From assembly GCA_963801195.1 (NCBI GenBank), contig CAWDDX010000007.1:1550001-1614000 (forward strand): a stretch of 64,000 bases of DNA. The letters run 5' to 3'. Shown here one piece after another: positions 26,045-34,534 of the stretch. The notes under the pieces were generated by a model, which made no database searches, was not told the origin of the DNA, and worked only from the letters and a program-made list of their open reading frames with translations. The DNA is from SZUA-36 sp963801195 (GTDB lineage: Bacteria; Pseudomonadota; Gammaproteobacteria; Xanthomonadales; SZUA-36). How positions within the stretch are numbered: the first letter of the stretch is position 1; each line of letters starts with the position of its first letter. A program made the translations under genes and the position numbers.

Positions 26045-27340
26045 ATGAATGCAGCAGTCGTGAAAACACAGGCGGATACCCTCAAAATACGCGTCGATCC
26101 GATGCCGGAAGCACCGGCACTCACGCCACAGAAATACTATCGGCTTCCATGGACGCTGAATGACAACGGTATCTCCTGGCTGGAAGTGACCGATGCCTGC
26201 AACCTGACCTGTGAAGGCTGCTACCGGCCCCACATCGACAATCACAAATCGTTGGAGCAGATTGCCCGCGAACTGGCGGTATTCAGAAGCCAGCGCAAGA
26301 GCGACTGCATGAGCCTCGCGGGCGGTGACCCGCTGATGCACCCGCAGATCGTCGAAATCGTCCGCATGGTCCGCGAAGGCGGCTGGAAACCCATCGTCAA
26401 TACCAACGGCCTGGCGCTTAGCAAGAAGCTGCTGCACAAACTGAAGGAGGCCGGTGCTTCGGGATTCACCTTCCATATCGACACCACCCAGGTCAGAAAG
26501 GACTCCAAAGCCTCCACGGAGGCGGAGCACAACCAGCTTCGCACCAAATTTGCCAGGATGGTGGCGGATGAGGGCGGACTGACCTGCTCTTTCAACCAGA
26601 CGGTCAGCGTGAATACGCTCGACCAGGTCAAGGACACCATGGAGTGGGCGCTGCAACATCCGGATATCGTGCATACCGTGGTGTTTATCCTGTTCCGCAG
26701 CCCCAGCCTCACCGGTGATTTCGACTTTTACGCAAATGGCGAGCAAATCTCCTCGTACGACAATTATGAAGAAACCCCCTGGGGTGGCGACAGTCTCGTC
26801 GAGGCCCGGCACGTGGTTGCGAAGATCCGTGAAGTGGACCCCGATTTTGAACCCAGCGCCTACCTCGGCGGCACGGTCGACCCAAAATCAACCAAGTGGC
26901 TGATCGGCGCCCGTATGGCTACGAATAAGCGGGGTTTTGGCTATGTCTCCCCGAAATACATGGAATACCTGCAGATGGGCCATCACCTGTTCAAGGGTAC
27001 CTGGCTGAGCTACTCGACACCCAGGTTGCTGCAACGCGGCAAGTCCACGACCGCGCTGTTTTCGCTGGTCGACAGCGGTATGAGAAAGATCGGCAAAAGA
27101 TTCATCCGTGCCATGGGGCAGGAAGATGCTTCCTTTCGCGACAAGTTGCATATGCAGACCTTCACGATCATCCAGCCAGTGGACCTGATGGCGGACGGAC
27201 GTGCAAACATGTGCGATGGCTGCCCGGACATGACCGTGTACAACGGCGAACTCTACTGGAGTTGCCGTCTCGAGGAGATCAAGAGCCACGGCTGTTTCAT
27301 GCAGGCCGTGCCACGCAAGAATCAGCAACCGGATCAGTAA
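26045..27340 (+). CDS. Radical SAM protein with C-terminal Cys-rich segment
   Basis: A 431-residue enzyme. CNLTCEGC (C52, C56, C59) binds the SAM-reactive 4Fe-4S cluster, followed by SLAGGDPLMHP and a TIM-barrel pattern. The end has C391, C394, C408 and C418 (MCDGCPD, YWSCRLEE, HGCF), which suggests a second cluster of SPASM or twitch type. A purine-rich site just upstream picks the ATG at 26045. No peptide substrate gene was found next to it. It is followed, after its own promoter, by an MFS exporter and methyltransferases. Substrate unknown. Confidence 0.85.
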   Translation: MNAAVVKTQADTLKIRVDPMPEAPALTPQKYYRLPWTLNDNGISWLEVTDACNLTCEGCYRPHIDNHKSLEQIARELAVFRSQRKSDCMSLAGGDPLMHPQIVEIVRMVREGGWKPIVNTNGLALSKKLLHKLKEAGASGFTFHIDTTQVRKDSKASTEAEHNQLRTKFARMVADEGGLTCSFNQTVSVNTLDQVKDTMEWALQHPDIVHTVVFILFRSPSLTGDFDFYANGEQISSYDNYEETPWGGDSLVEARHVVAKIREVDPDFEPSAYLGGTVDPKSTKWLIGARMATNKRGFGYVSPKYMEYLQMGHHLFKGTWLSYSTPRLLQRGKSTTALFSLVDSGMRKIGKRFIRAMGQEDASFRDKLHMQTFTIIQPVDLMADGRANMCDGCPDMTVYNGELYWSCRLEEIKSHGCFMQAVPRKNQQPDQ

Positions 27341-27348
27341 AAATCTTT

Positions 27349-27376
27349 TTGACAGCCGGTAGAGAGCCGGTATATT
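27349..27376 (+). promoter_or_regulatory. Sigma70-like promoter for the MFS gene
   Basis: TTGACA (27349-27354) and TATATT (27371-27376) with a 16-base spacer, just after the radical SAM stop codon. A leader of about 100 bases would precede the transporter start at 27482. It indicates that the exporter is not simply part of the radical SAM transcript. Confidence 0.55.
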
Positions 27377-27481
27377 GGGTCAGGAGCAGCAAGCGGCTTC
27401 TCAGTAACATGAGTGGCCGTTTGTTTGCGGTCCACCTGAGCACCATCGATGGGTGCATATCACCGGAGTCCGTTAGCGCAA

Positions 27482-28726
27482 ATGACCGGCAAAGGAATCA
27501 GTCCGGCTAAGCCCGGCAAACACTACCTGACCGTAATTGCCGCGCTGCTTGCTATGATCGGGCCTTTCAGTATCGACGCCTACCTGCCCTCTTTTCCTGA
27601 TATCGAGGCCGAGTTTGCCATCAGCCGTGCAATACTCTCTCAAAGCCTGGCGGTTTACCTGCTGGCATTTTCCATCTCAACGCTTGTCTGGGGGCCCCTG
27701 GCCGACCGTTACGGCCGCCGCCTGGTCATCCTGGCGGGCATGTTCCTGTACACCCTCGGGTCCATCGGTTGTGCCCTGGCTGACAGCGCCGAATCTTTCA
27801 TGGTGCTGCGTGTCGTGCAGGGACTCGCAGCCAGCGGCGGATTTATTGCAGGCCGGGCCATGATCCGTGATGCCCACGATGCACAGGCGGCACACCGCGC
27901 CATGTCGCAGGTGATGCTGTTGTTTGCGCTGGGCCCGGCGATCGCGCCTGTTTTGGGTGGCTGGCTGCATGATCAATTTGGCTGGCGCAGTGTTTTCTGG
28001 TTTTTGAGCATCATGGGTGGTGCTTTGCTACTAATGGGATTTTTCATTACCGAAACACTGCGCATGGATCAGCGTCGCTCGATACGTCCTATCAGTGTCA
28101 TGCAGGTCTATGCAACGGCGATTCTCAACCGGCGCTTCCTGTTCCTGATACTGAGCCTGGCGCTGTCGTTTGGTGGCCTGTTCCTGTATATCGTCGGCGC
28201 ACCCACCGTGATTTACGACTTCCTGGGTCTTGGCAGTGACGATTTTGGCTGGCTGTTTATACCGATGGTTACCGGCATGGTGACCGGCGCTTCCATTTCC
28301 GGCCGCTTGTCCCACCGCTGGCCCGCGCAACGTACCATCTCCGCCGGGTTACTGGTCATGATGATCGCCACGGCGCTCAATCTCGTGACCGTCAATCTGG
28401 CCCCGGCCAGTGTTTTTACGGTGGTCGGTCCGGTCGTGTTATACGTCACCGGGCTCGCCGTCATGATGCCGGCGATAACCGTAATGGCGCTGGATTGCCT
28501 GCCGAGCCACCGCGGCACAGCGGCCTCGATGCAGGGGTTTATGCAAACCCTGGCCAATTCTGCCGTGGCCAGCATTGCTGTACCGCTGTTGCATGGCCGC
28601 TGGTTGTATTTCGTCCTGGGTCAGCTCGCATTCCTATTGATGGGAGCCGGCTTATGGTACCTCGCCAGGCGGTCTCAAAGTCTGCCACCAGGTTGGACAC
28701 GCAGGCCTGGAACCGGGTGGAAATGA
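27482..28726 (+). CDS. Bcr/CflA-family MFS drug exporter
   Basis: A 414-residue protein with twelve predicted membrane segments. The MFS motif A reads GPLADRYGRR after the second segment, and the SIDAYLPSFPDIEAEF opening of the first loop is typical of Bcr/CflA proton-driven exporters of drugs and sulfonamides. The ATG at 27482 is preferred to an upstream in-frame start because it has an upstream GGAG and gives the family-typical N-terminus. Transported compound unknown. Confidence 0.88.
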   Translation: MTGKGISPAKPGKHYLTVIAALLAMIGPFSIDAYLPSFPDIEAEFAISRAILSQSLAVYLLAFSISTLVWGPLADRYGRRLVILAGMFLYTLGSIGCALADSAESFMVLRVVQGLAASGGFIAGRAMIRDAHDAQAAHRAMSQVMLLFALGPAIAPVLGGWLHDQFGWRSVFWFLSIMGGALLLMGFFITETLRMDQRRSIRPISVMQVYATAILNRRFLFLILSLALSFGGLFLYIVGAPTVIYDFLGLGSDDFGWLFIPMVTGMVTGASISGRLSHRWPAQRTISAGLLVMMIATALNLVTVNLAPASVFTVVGPVVLYVTGLAVMMPAITVMALDCLPSHRGTAASMQGFMQTLANSAVASIAVPLLHGRWLYFVLGQLAFLLMGAGLWYLARRSQSLPPGWTRRPGTGWK

Positions 28727-28840
28727 TTGTCGGCCACCTCGTGGAGGCGACGCGTTTCTGACACCGATCGTACTTTCAAGCTGGCTCTGCAGCTGACCTG
28801 CTGGCATAATCGCAACGCTCTTTTCATTCCGGAGTTTCCA

Positions 28841-29593
28841 ATGTCCACATTGATCGAACAGGCACACGCGAGGGAGTGGTTTTACAGTTATAAATTGCCC
28901 GACGGCAGTTCGACTTCCACCTATCACGATGCCGATATCCACGCGATACACGATACCCGCTGGCAGATGCTGGAATCGTACCTGGACAGGAACCTCGGAT
29001 CCGCACAAAAAGGCTTATCCGCACTGGATATCGCCTCGCACCAGGGCTGGTTTGCGGTCAACATGGTGCGCGCCGGTTTCGCCCCGGTCGTGGGCGTCGA
29101 TGCCCGTCAGTCACACGTCGATGACAGCACGCTGATCTCACGGATCTACGCAATGGATCAGCTGAGTTTCCAACAGGGGGACATACATGACCAGAGCCCT
29201 GAACAGCTCGGGCAGTTTGACGTGGTGCTGATGCTGGGCTTGCTCTATCACCTGGAAAACCCGGTCGGCGCCCTGCGCGTGTGCCGCAGCCTGTGCAAAA
29301 ACCTCTGTATCATCGAAACACAAATCGTGCCGGGCATGAGCGGCTTTGTGGATTACGGCAGCTATCAGTATGTGCGGCCACTCAAGGGCAGTTTTGGCAT
29401 AGTCGACGAGATGGATGATACCGAGGGGCCCGAAGCCAGCGTGACAGGTATCTGCCTCGTACCCAGCCTCGACGCCCTGATGTGGCTGTTGGAAAAAGTC
29501 GGGTTTTCACATGCCACCGTGCTGGAACCGCCAGCGGATGCTTACGAGCAACTGCGTTACCACAAACGCGTCATGGTCGCGGCGCACGTCTGA
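28841..29593 (+). CDS. Class I SAM-dependent methyltransferase
   Basis: A 250-residue protein. Motif I is weak but recognisable (LDIASHQGWFAVNMVRAGF), followed by VVGVDARQ, and DVVLMLGLLYHLENP is motif IV with the typical post-strand hydrophobic run. GGAG seven bases before the ATG at 28841 defines the start. Similarity is to DUF1698/CmoB-like small-molecule or tRNA methyltransferases, but the substrate is open. Its TGA stop is directly followed by the next ATG, so both are one translation unit. Confidence 0.8.
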   Translation: MSTLIEQAHAREWFYSYKLPDGSSTSTYHDADIHAIHDTRWQMLESYLDRNLGSAQKGLSALDIASHQGWFAVNMVRAGFAPVVGVDARQSHVDDSTLISRIYAMDQLSFQQGDIHDQSPEQLGQFDVVLMLGLLYHLENPVGALRVCRSLCKNLCIIETQIVPGMSGFVDYGSYQYVRPLKGSFGIVDEMDDTEGPEASVTGICLVPSLDALMWLLEKVGFSHATVLEPPADAYEQLRYHKRVMVAAHV

Positions 29594-30310
29594 ATGAGCC
29601 AGATAATGAGAATCGCAGCGCCTGAGATCCTGCTGAACTGTGCCGAGGCCGACATTTACAACCGGCTGTTGGTGCTGGACAACAAGCACATCCTGGAACT
29701 GGGTTGCGGTACGGCACAAAAGACTCGCGACATCGCCAACTCGGGTTTTAACCGCAGGATCACCGCGCTCGAAGTAGACGAAGTTGCACATCGGAACAAC
29801 CTGCAGACCCCGGACCTGCCCAATGTGGAATTTGTTCTCGCCGGGGCTCAGGATATTCCACTCGGAGATGGTTCAGTCGATATCGTGCTGATGTTCAAGT
29901 CGCTGCACCACGTGCCCGTAGCGTCGATGGCTGACGCGCTGAGCGAGATCTGGCGAGTTCTCAAGCCGGGTGGGTTTGCCTATATTTCTGAACCCGTCTA
30001 CGCGGGTGATTTCAACCGGATCCTGAGCTTGTTCAACGATGAAAAGGACGTCCGTGAAGCGGCTTTCAATGCGATTCAAAAGGCGGTGGATGAAGGTCTG
30101 TTCCGGCTCGTTGAAGAAATCTTTTTCAATACGCCGCGGCGCTTCAAGGATTATGCGGAGTTTGAAAACACCGTCATCAATGCCAGCCACAGCAACTACC
30201 GTCTCGATTCCGCACTTCACGCAAGGGTCAGACAGGCTTTTGGAAAACACCTCGGTGAACAGGGCGCACAGTTCTTAACACCGACACGTGTGGATCTGCT
30301 ACAACGCTAG
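29594..30310 (+). CDS. Class I SAM-dependent methyltransferase
   Basis: A 238-residue protein with motif I ILELGCGTAQKTRDIA, the acidic ribose-binding residue in ITALEVDEV, and IVLMFKSLHHVPVASMADALSEIWRVLKPGGFAYISEPVY, a typical UbiE/Methyltransf_11 pattern. It begins on the base after the stop of the preceding methyltransferase. The two may act in sequence on one substrate, but nothing in the sequence names it. Confidence 0.85.
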   Translation: MSQIMRIAAPEILLNCAEADIYNRLLVLDNKHILELGCGTAQKTRDIANSGFNRRITALEVDEVAHRNNLQTPDLPNVEFVLAGAQDIPLGDGSVDIVLMFKSLHHVPVASMADALSEIWRVLKPGGFAYISEPVYAGDFNRILSLFNDEKDVREAAFNAIQKAVDEGLFRLVEEIFFNTPRRFKDYAEFENTVINASHSNYRLDSALHARVRQAFGKHLGEQGAQFLTPTRVDLLQR

Positions 30311-30322
30311 CCTGTCCCGGTG

Positions 30323-30961
30323 TTAACCCGGTCCGGACAGCCAAACAGCTTCGACAAACTCGCTGAGCCCCGCCTCATGATATTTGGGCGGCATGTTCTT
30401 CAACGCACTCTTATCTCCCACCCTGCGCAGCTCCGGCCAATAGGTCGTGACCTCGTCAGCCAGCACCGAAAACGGCGGTCCGTCTGCCCGTGACTGGTCG
30501 TATTCGAGCGTAATCAACAGGTGTGTTGCATCCGCTTTCATCAGTGTCCTGGTGTGTTCCGCGTACGCGGGCCGAAGTCCGGCCGGCAGTGCTGCCAGGG
30601 CTGCCCGGTCGTAAACGGCATCAAAGGGTTCAGCCCTAAACTGAAAATAATCCCCGCAGTAAACGGAAAGACGGTGCTGCAGACCCCGGAACCGCAGCAA
30701 TCCGCCGACCGTTTCAATTTCATAAGGGATATCTGCAGCGGAGAAAAATTCCCGCACTGCGACCTCCGAGAGCTCAACCCCGGTAACATCACAGCCCAGT
30801 TGCGCAAGCCATAACAGGTCCGCCGACTTGCCGCACAGCGGCACAAGCACGCGACTGCCCGGGGCAAGCCGTGGCCAGAACTTGCGCAGCGCTGCGCTGC
30901 CGCCGGCTTCATGCCAGCCGGTTTGTCCCCGCGCCCAACGGGCCAGCCATTCGTCCTTCAT
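30323..30961 (-). CDS. tpm: Thiopurine S-methyltransferase
   Basis: About 212 residues beginning MKDEWLARWARGQTGWHE, the family-typical N-terminus. Further TPMT hallmarks are LVPLCGKSADLLWLAQLGCDVTGVELSEVAVREFF and FDAVYDRAALAALP. Bacterial TPMTs methylate thiopurines, selenium and tellurium compounds and are linked to metalloid resistance. A start ten codons upstream (30991) is possible. It is convergent with the methyltransferase gene ending at 30310. Confidence 0.88.
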   Translation of the reverse strand: MKDEWLARWARGQTGWHEAGGSAALRKFWPRLAPGSRVLVPLCGKSADLLWLAQLGCDVTGVELSEVAVREFFSAADIPYEIETVGGLLRFRGLQHRLSVYCGDYFQFRAEPFDAVYDRAALAALPAGLRPAYAEHTRTLMKADATHLLITLEYDQSRADGPPFSVLADEVTTYWPELRRVGDKSALKNMPPKYHEAGLSEFVEAVWLSGPG

Positions 30962-31004
30962 AAGTGCATATCCGTCAATACACAGCAACAAGCCGGAGCG
31001 TTGT

Positions 31005-32783
31005 TCAGAACTGCTCCGCGGCGAGTGCCATCATGCTTTCACTACCTGCCATGACCGCTGCCGTATAGGCGTTCACCCGTGGCAGCAGGTGTTCGAAATA
31101 AAATTGCACCGTGGTCAGCTTGGCCATCAGGAAGGACTCATCGTTTGCGCCGGCTTCCAGCTTCCGCGCGGCTATCAGTGCCGACTGGCCCATCACCCAA
31201 CCACCACAAAGGAATCCCATCAACATCATGAAGTTGACGCTGGCCGCGCCGGCGGCATTTCGATCCCGCGAACCGTTTTCGAGCAACCACGCCCGCACCT
31301 GCACACCTTCATCGACCGCCTTTTTCAAGGCACCGGCCATCACCTCGAGACCGCTAACGGCGGACATGGCCACAGCGGTGGCCCGTATTTCGTCGAGCAG
31401 GTCCTGAAGCGCCTCGCCGTTGTCGCCGAGGGTTTTCCGGCCGGCCAGGTCCAACCCCTGGATACCCGTGGTCCCCTCGTAGATGGTCATGATGCGCGCA
31501 TCCCGGTAAAACTGTGCGCTGCCGGTCTCCTCGATATAACCCATACCGCCGTGCACCTGGCTGCCGAGATAGGTGACTTCCTGGGCCAGTTCGGTCAACC
31601 ATCCCTTGACGATGGGGGTGTAAAGGCCGATCCGCGCAGTGTGTTTTGCCACCTTTTCGGGATCTTTGGCCTGGTGCTCACGATCGGTCTCAGCAGCCGC
31701 GACATAGGCCAGGCCGCGCATCGCCTCGGTCGCTGACCGCATCACCATCAGCATACGCCGCACGTCCGGGAATTCGATAATCGGGTAGCGTGAACCGTCA
31801 CTGCGTGTACCCTGCAGACGCTCTTTGGCGAACGCGGCGGCCTGTTGGTAGGAGCGCTCGGCAACGCCCAGGCCCTGGATACCGACGCCCTGGCGGGCTT
31901 CGTTCATCATCGTGAACATCGCAGCCAATCCCTGGTTAGGCTGACCGACGAGGTAGCCTGTTGCACCGCCGTTGTCACCGAAATTCAAGGTACAGGTCGG
32001 GCTTCCGTGGATACCCAGCTTGTGTTCAAGGCCAACGCAGTACACGTCATTACGCTTACCGGGACGGCCGTTTTCATCCAACAGGAACTTTGGCACCAGG
32101 AACAGGGAGATTCCCCTGACACCGGCCGGTGCATCCGGCAGCCGGGCCAATACCAGGTGAATGATGTTTTCCGTCATCTGGTGATCACCCCAGGTGATAT
32201 ATATTTTCTGGCCGTTGAGCAGGTAATGATCGCCTTCCGGCGCCGCCTTGCAAGCCACTGCCGCCAGGTCCGAACCCGCCTGGGATTCGGTCAGACACAT
32301 CGAAGCGGTCCAGTTACCGCTGATCATATCGGGCAGATAAGCGCTTTTCAGTTCATCCGTGCCGTGGGCTTCAAGGGCCTCGATTCCACCGGTGGTCAGC
32401 AAGGGACACAGCGATAAAGAAGTACAGGCGGAATACCAGATCTCGGTGCTCGCGGCCCCCAGCACCCTCGGCATGGCCTGACCACCGTATTCCTCACGGG
32501 CGTTGAGCGAGGCCCAACCGTTGTCTGCATACTGGCGGTAGGCTTCGGCAAAGCCCGGGGTTTCGTGCACCCCGTCTTCCTCAAGCCTGGCACCCTGCTT
32601 GTCACCCACTTCATTCAGCGGGGCAAAAACTTCAGTGCCGAAACGCGCAGCTTCCTCCAGGATGGCGGATGCGAGTTCACCGTTCACGTCTTCAAGACCT
32701 GCTTCCTGGCACATCCGGTCAAAACCGATCAGGTCATTGATTAAAAAGGAGGCATCTTTGTAGGGGAAATGGTAGTCGCTCAT
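31005..32783 (-). CDS. Acyl-CoA dehydrogenase (long form with C-terminal domain)
   Basis: A 592-residue flavoenzyme. The ACAD N-terminal helices, the FAD-binding CLTESQAGSDLAAV and YITWGDH strands, and the catalytic region YEETGSAQFYRDARIMTIYEGTTGIQ are all present, the last containing the active-site Glu. The ~120-residue C-terminal extension is typical of the DmdC/FadE-like subgroup. AGGAA nine bases upstream fixes the ATG at 32783. It would make an alpha,beta-enoyl-CoA. It is divergent from the FAD dehydrogenase gene. Confidence 0.9.
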   Translation of the reverse strand: MSDYHFPYKDASFLINDLIGFDRMCQEAGLEDVNGELASAILEEAARFGTEVFAPLNEVGDKQGARLEEDGVHETPGFAEAYRQYADNGWASLNAREEYGGQAMPRVLGAASTEIWYSACTSLSLCPLLTTGGIEALEAHGTDELKSAYLPDMISGNWTASMCLTESQAGSDLAAVACKAAPEGDHYLLNGQKIYITWGDHQMTENIIHLVLARLPDAPAGVRGISLFLVPKFLLDENGRPGKRNDVYCVGLEHKLGIHGSPTCTLNFGDNGGATGYLVGQPNQGLAAMFTMMNEARQGVGIQGLGVAERSYQQAAAFAKERLQGTRSDGSRYPIIEFPDVRRMLMVMRSATEAMRGLAYVAAAETDREHQAKDPEKVAKHTARIGLYTPIVKGWLTELAQEVTYLGSQVHGGMGYIEETGSAQFYRDARIMTIYEGTTGIQGLDLAGRKTLGDNGEALQDLLDEIRATAVAMSAVSGLEVMAGALKKAVDEGVQVRAWLLENGSRDRNAAGAASVNFMMLMGFLCGGWVMGQSALIAARKLEAGANDESFLMAKLTTVQFYFEHLLPRVNAYTAAVMAGSESMMALAAEQF

Positions 32784-32863
32784 GGGATACAATTCCTGTG
32801 TGCAAATAGTGTCTTCATACGTGTCTGTATTATGATCAATTTTGCTTCGCGGGGATACCACGA

Positions 32864-34504
32864 GTGCCTGAAAAACCAAGCTTTGACGTAGCCATTGTCG
32901 GTGGTGGGCTGGCCGGAATCACCGCCGCCATCGAGATGCTCGAGCAGAATTTGAACGTCGTCATCATCGACCGGGATTCAGCGCAGAATTTAGGCGGACT
33001 GGCCATGAAATCCCTCGGCGGTATGACCTTGATCAACACCCCCATACAACGTTTGAACGGCATTCATGACAATCCGGAAATCGCATTGCGGGACTGGTAT
33101 TCCTGCGCCCGGTTTGCAGAGCAGGATCACTGGCCAAGACGATGGGCGAAGCTTTATGTCAACCGCAGCGTCGATGACATTTACAACTGGCTCAAACCAC
33201 GTGGGATAAAATTTTTCCCGATCCCCCACTGGGTGGAACGGGGTGAGTTCGGCGATGGCAATTCGCTACCCCGTTACCATATTATCTGGGGTACCGGTCA
33301 GCACCTGATGCTGACGCTTATCGAGGAACTCAAGTCTCATCCAAATTCTACTAATATTTCATATCTGTTTGATCATAAAGTAGAATCAATACTAACTACA
33401 AACCAAAAGATTTCCGGTCTACAGGGCCATTCTGAGCTCACGGGACAGCCTTTCGAGATCGGGGCGCCCATCGTGCTGGTGGCCAGCGGCGGCATCAACG
33501 GCGATATTGAACGGGTCAAAAAGGAGTGGGACCGGTCGTGGGGCCAGGCGCCGGAACACTTACTCAACGGCGCGCACCGCTACGCGGACGGCACGCTGCA
33601 CGATGCTGTGAAACGCATCGACGGCAGCGTCACCCACCTGGATAAAATGTGGAACTACGCGGCGGGTATTCATCACCCCCAACCCACAATGCCGCGGGAA
33701 GGCCTCAGCCTGATCCCGCCGAAGTCCGCGTTGTGGCTGGATGCGACCGGCAAACGCTTCGGCCCGCTGCCACTGGTGACCGGCTTTGACACCCACCTGC
33801 TGTGCAAACGCATCGCCCAGGACCCTTACGGTTACAGTTGGCAGGTGATGAACTGGAAAATCGCCATGAAAGAAATCGCAGTTTCCGGCGCGGAAAGCAA
33901 TACGGCATTCCGGGACCGGCGAATCGTGCAACTTGCTCGTGATATCCTGATCGGCAACCGCAAGCTGCTGGAATACCTGGTGAACGAATGCGAGGACGTC
34001 GTTACCGGCAGCAGCCTGGAAGAACTGGTCGAAAAAATGAACCGTCTCAATACGAGCAGCCAGACCGTCGGCAGGGGTACGGTCGCGCTTGAAAATGTCA
34101 GGCAGGCCATTGCGCACTACGATGCCCAGATCGATCTCGGCCACGAATTTCACAACGATGACCAGCTCAGACGTATCGCCCAGGTCAGGAATTGGCGCGG
34201 GGATCGTTCGCGGACCTGCAAATTTGCAAAGATCATGGAAAAAAAATCGATGCCGCTGGTCGCTTTCAGGGAATTCATCGTCAGTCGCAAGAGCATGGGC
34301 GGCATACAGACGGACCTCGAAAGCCGCGTGCTTTCGAACCAGGGCCAACCGATACCCGGCCTCTATGCCGCCGGTGAGGCGGCCGGTTTCGGCGGCGGCG
34401 GCATCAATGGGTTAAAATCGCTCGAGGGCACCTTTATATCCAATTGTATTTTGAATGCCCGTATGGCCACACGCTCCATCACCGGTCAGGCCCTGACCCC
34501 TTAA
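32864..34504 (+). CDS. FAD-binding dehydrogenase (fumarate reductase/KstD-like)
   Basis: A 546-residue flavoprotein starting with GTG. The dinucleotide-binding motif VAIVGGGLAGITAAIEM is followed by IIDRDSAQNLGGLAMKSLGG, and the C-terminal FAD contact reads GLYAAGEAAGFGGGGINGLKSLEGTF. This is the FAD_binding_2 group that includes 3-ketosteroid dehydrogenases and fumarate reductase-like enzymes. The stretch 33340-33420 is clearly AT-richer than the rest, although the frame stays open. It lies 30 bases before the ThDP enzyme and is probably co-transcribed with it. Substrate unknown. Confidence 0.82.
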   Translation: MPEKPSFDVAIVGGGLAGITAAIEMLEQNLNVVIIDRDSAQNLGGLAMKSLGGMTLINTPIQRLNGIHDNPEIALRDWYSCARFAEQDHWPRRWAKLYVNRSVDDIYNWLKPRGIKFFPIPHWVERGEFGDGNSLPRYHIIWGTGQHLMLTLIEELKSHPNSTNISYLFDHKVESILTTNQKISGLQGHSELTGQPFEIGAPIVLVASGGINGDIERVKKEWDRSWGQAPEHLLNGAHRYADGTLHDAVKRIDGSVTHLDKMWNYAAGIHHPQPTMPREGLSLIPPKSALWLDATGKRFGPLPLVTGFDTHLLCKRIAQDPYGYSWQVMNWKIAMKEIAVSGAESNTAFRDRRIVQLARDILIGNRKLLEYLVNECEDVVTGSSLEELVEKMNRLNTSSQTVGRGTVALENVRQAIAHYDAQIDLGHEFHNDDQLRRIAQVRNWRGDRSRTCKFAKIMEKKSMPLVAFREFIVSRKSMGGIQTDLESRVLSNQGQPIPGLYAAGEAAGFGGGGINGLKSLEGTFISNCILNARMATRSITGQALTP

Positions 34505-34534
34505 TTAACGCTATCAATTTCGACGGTAAACATC

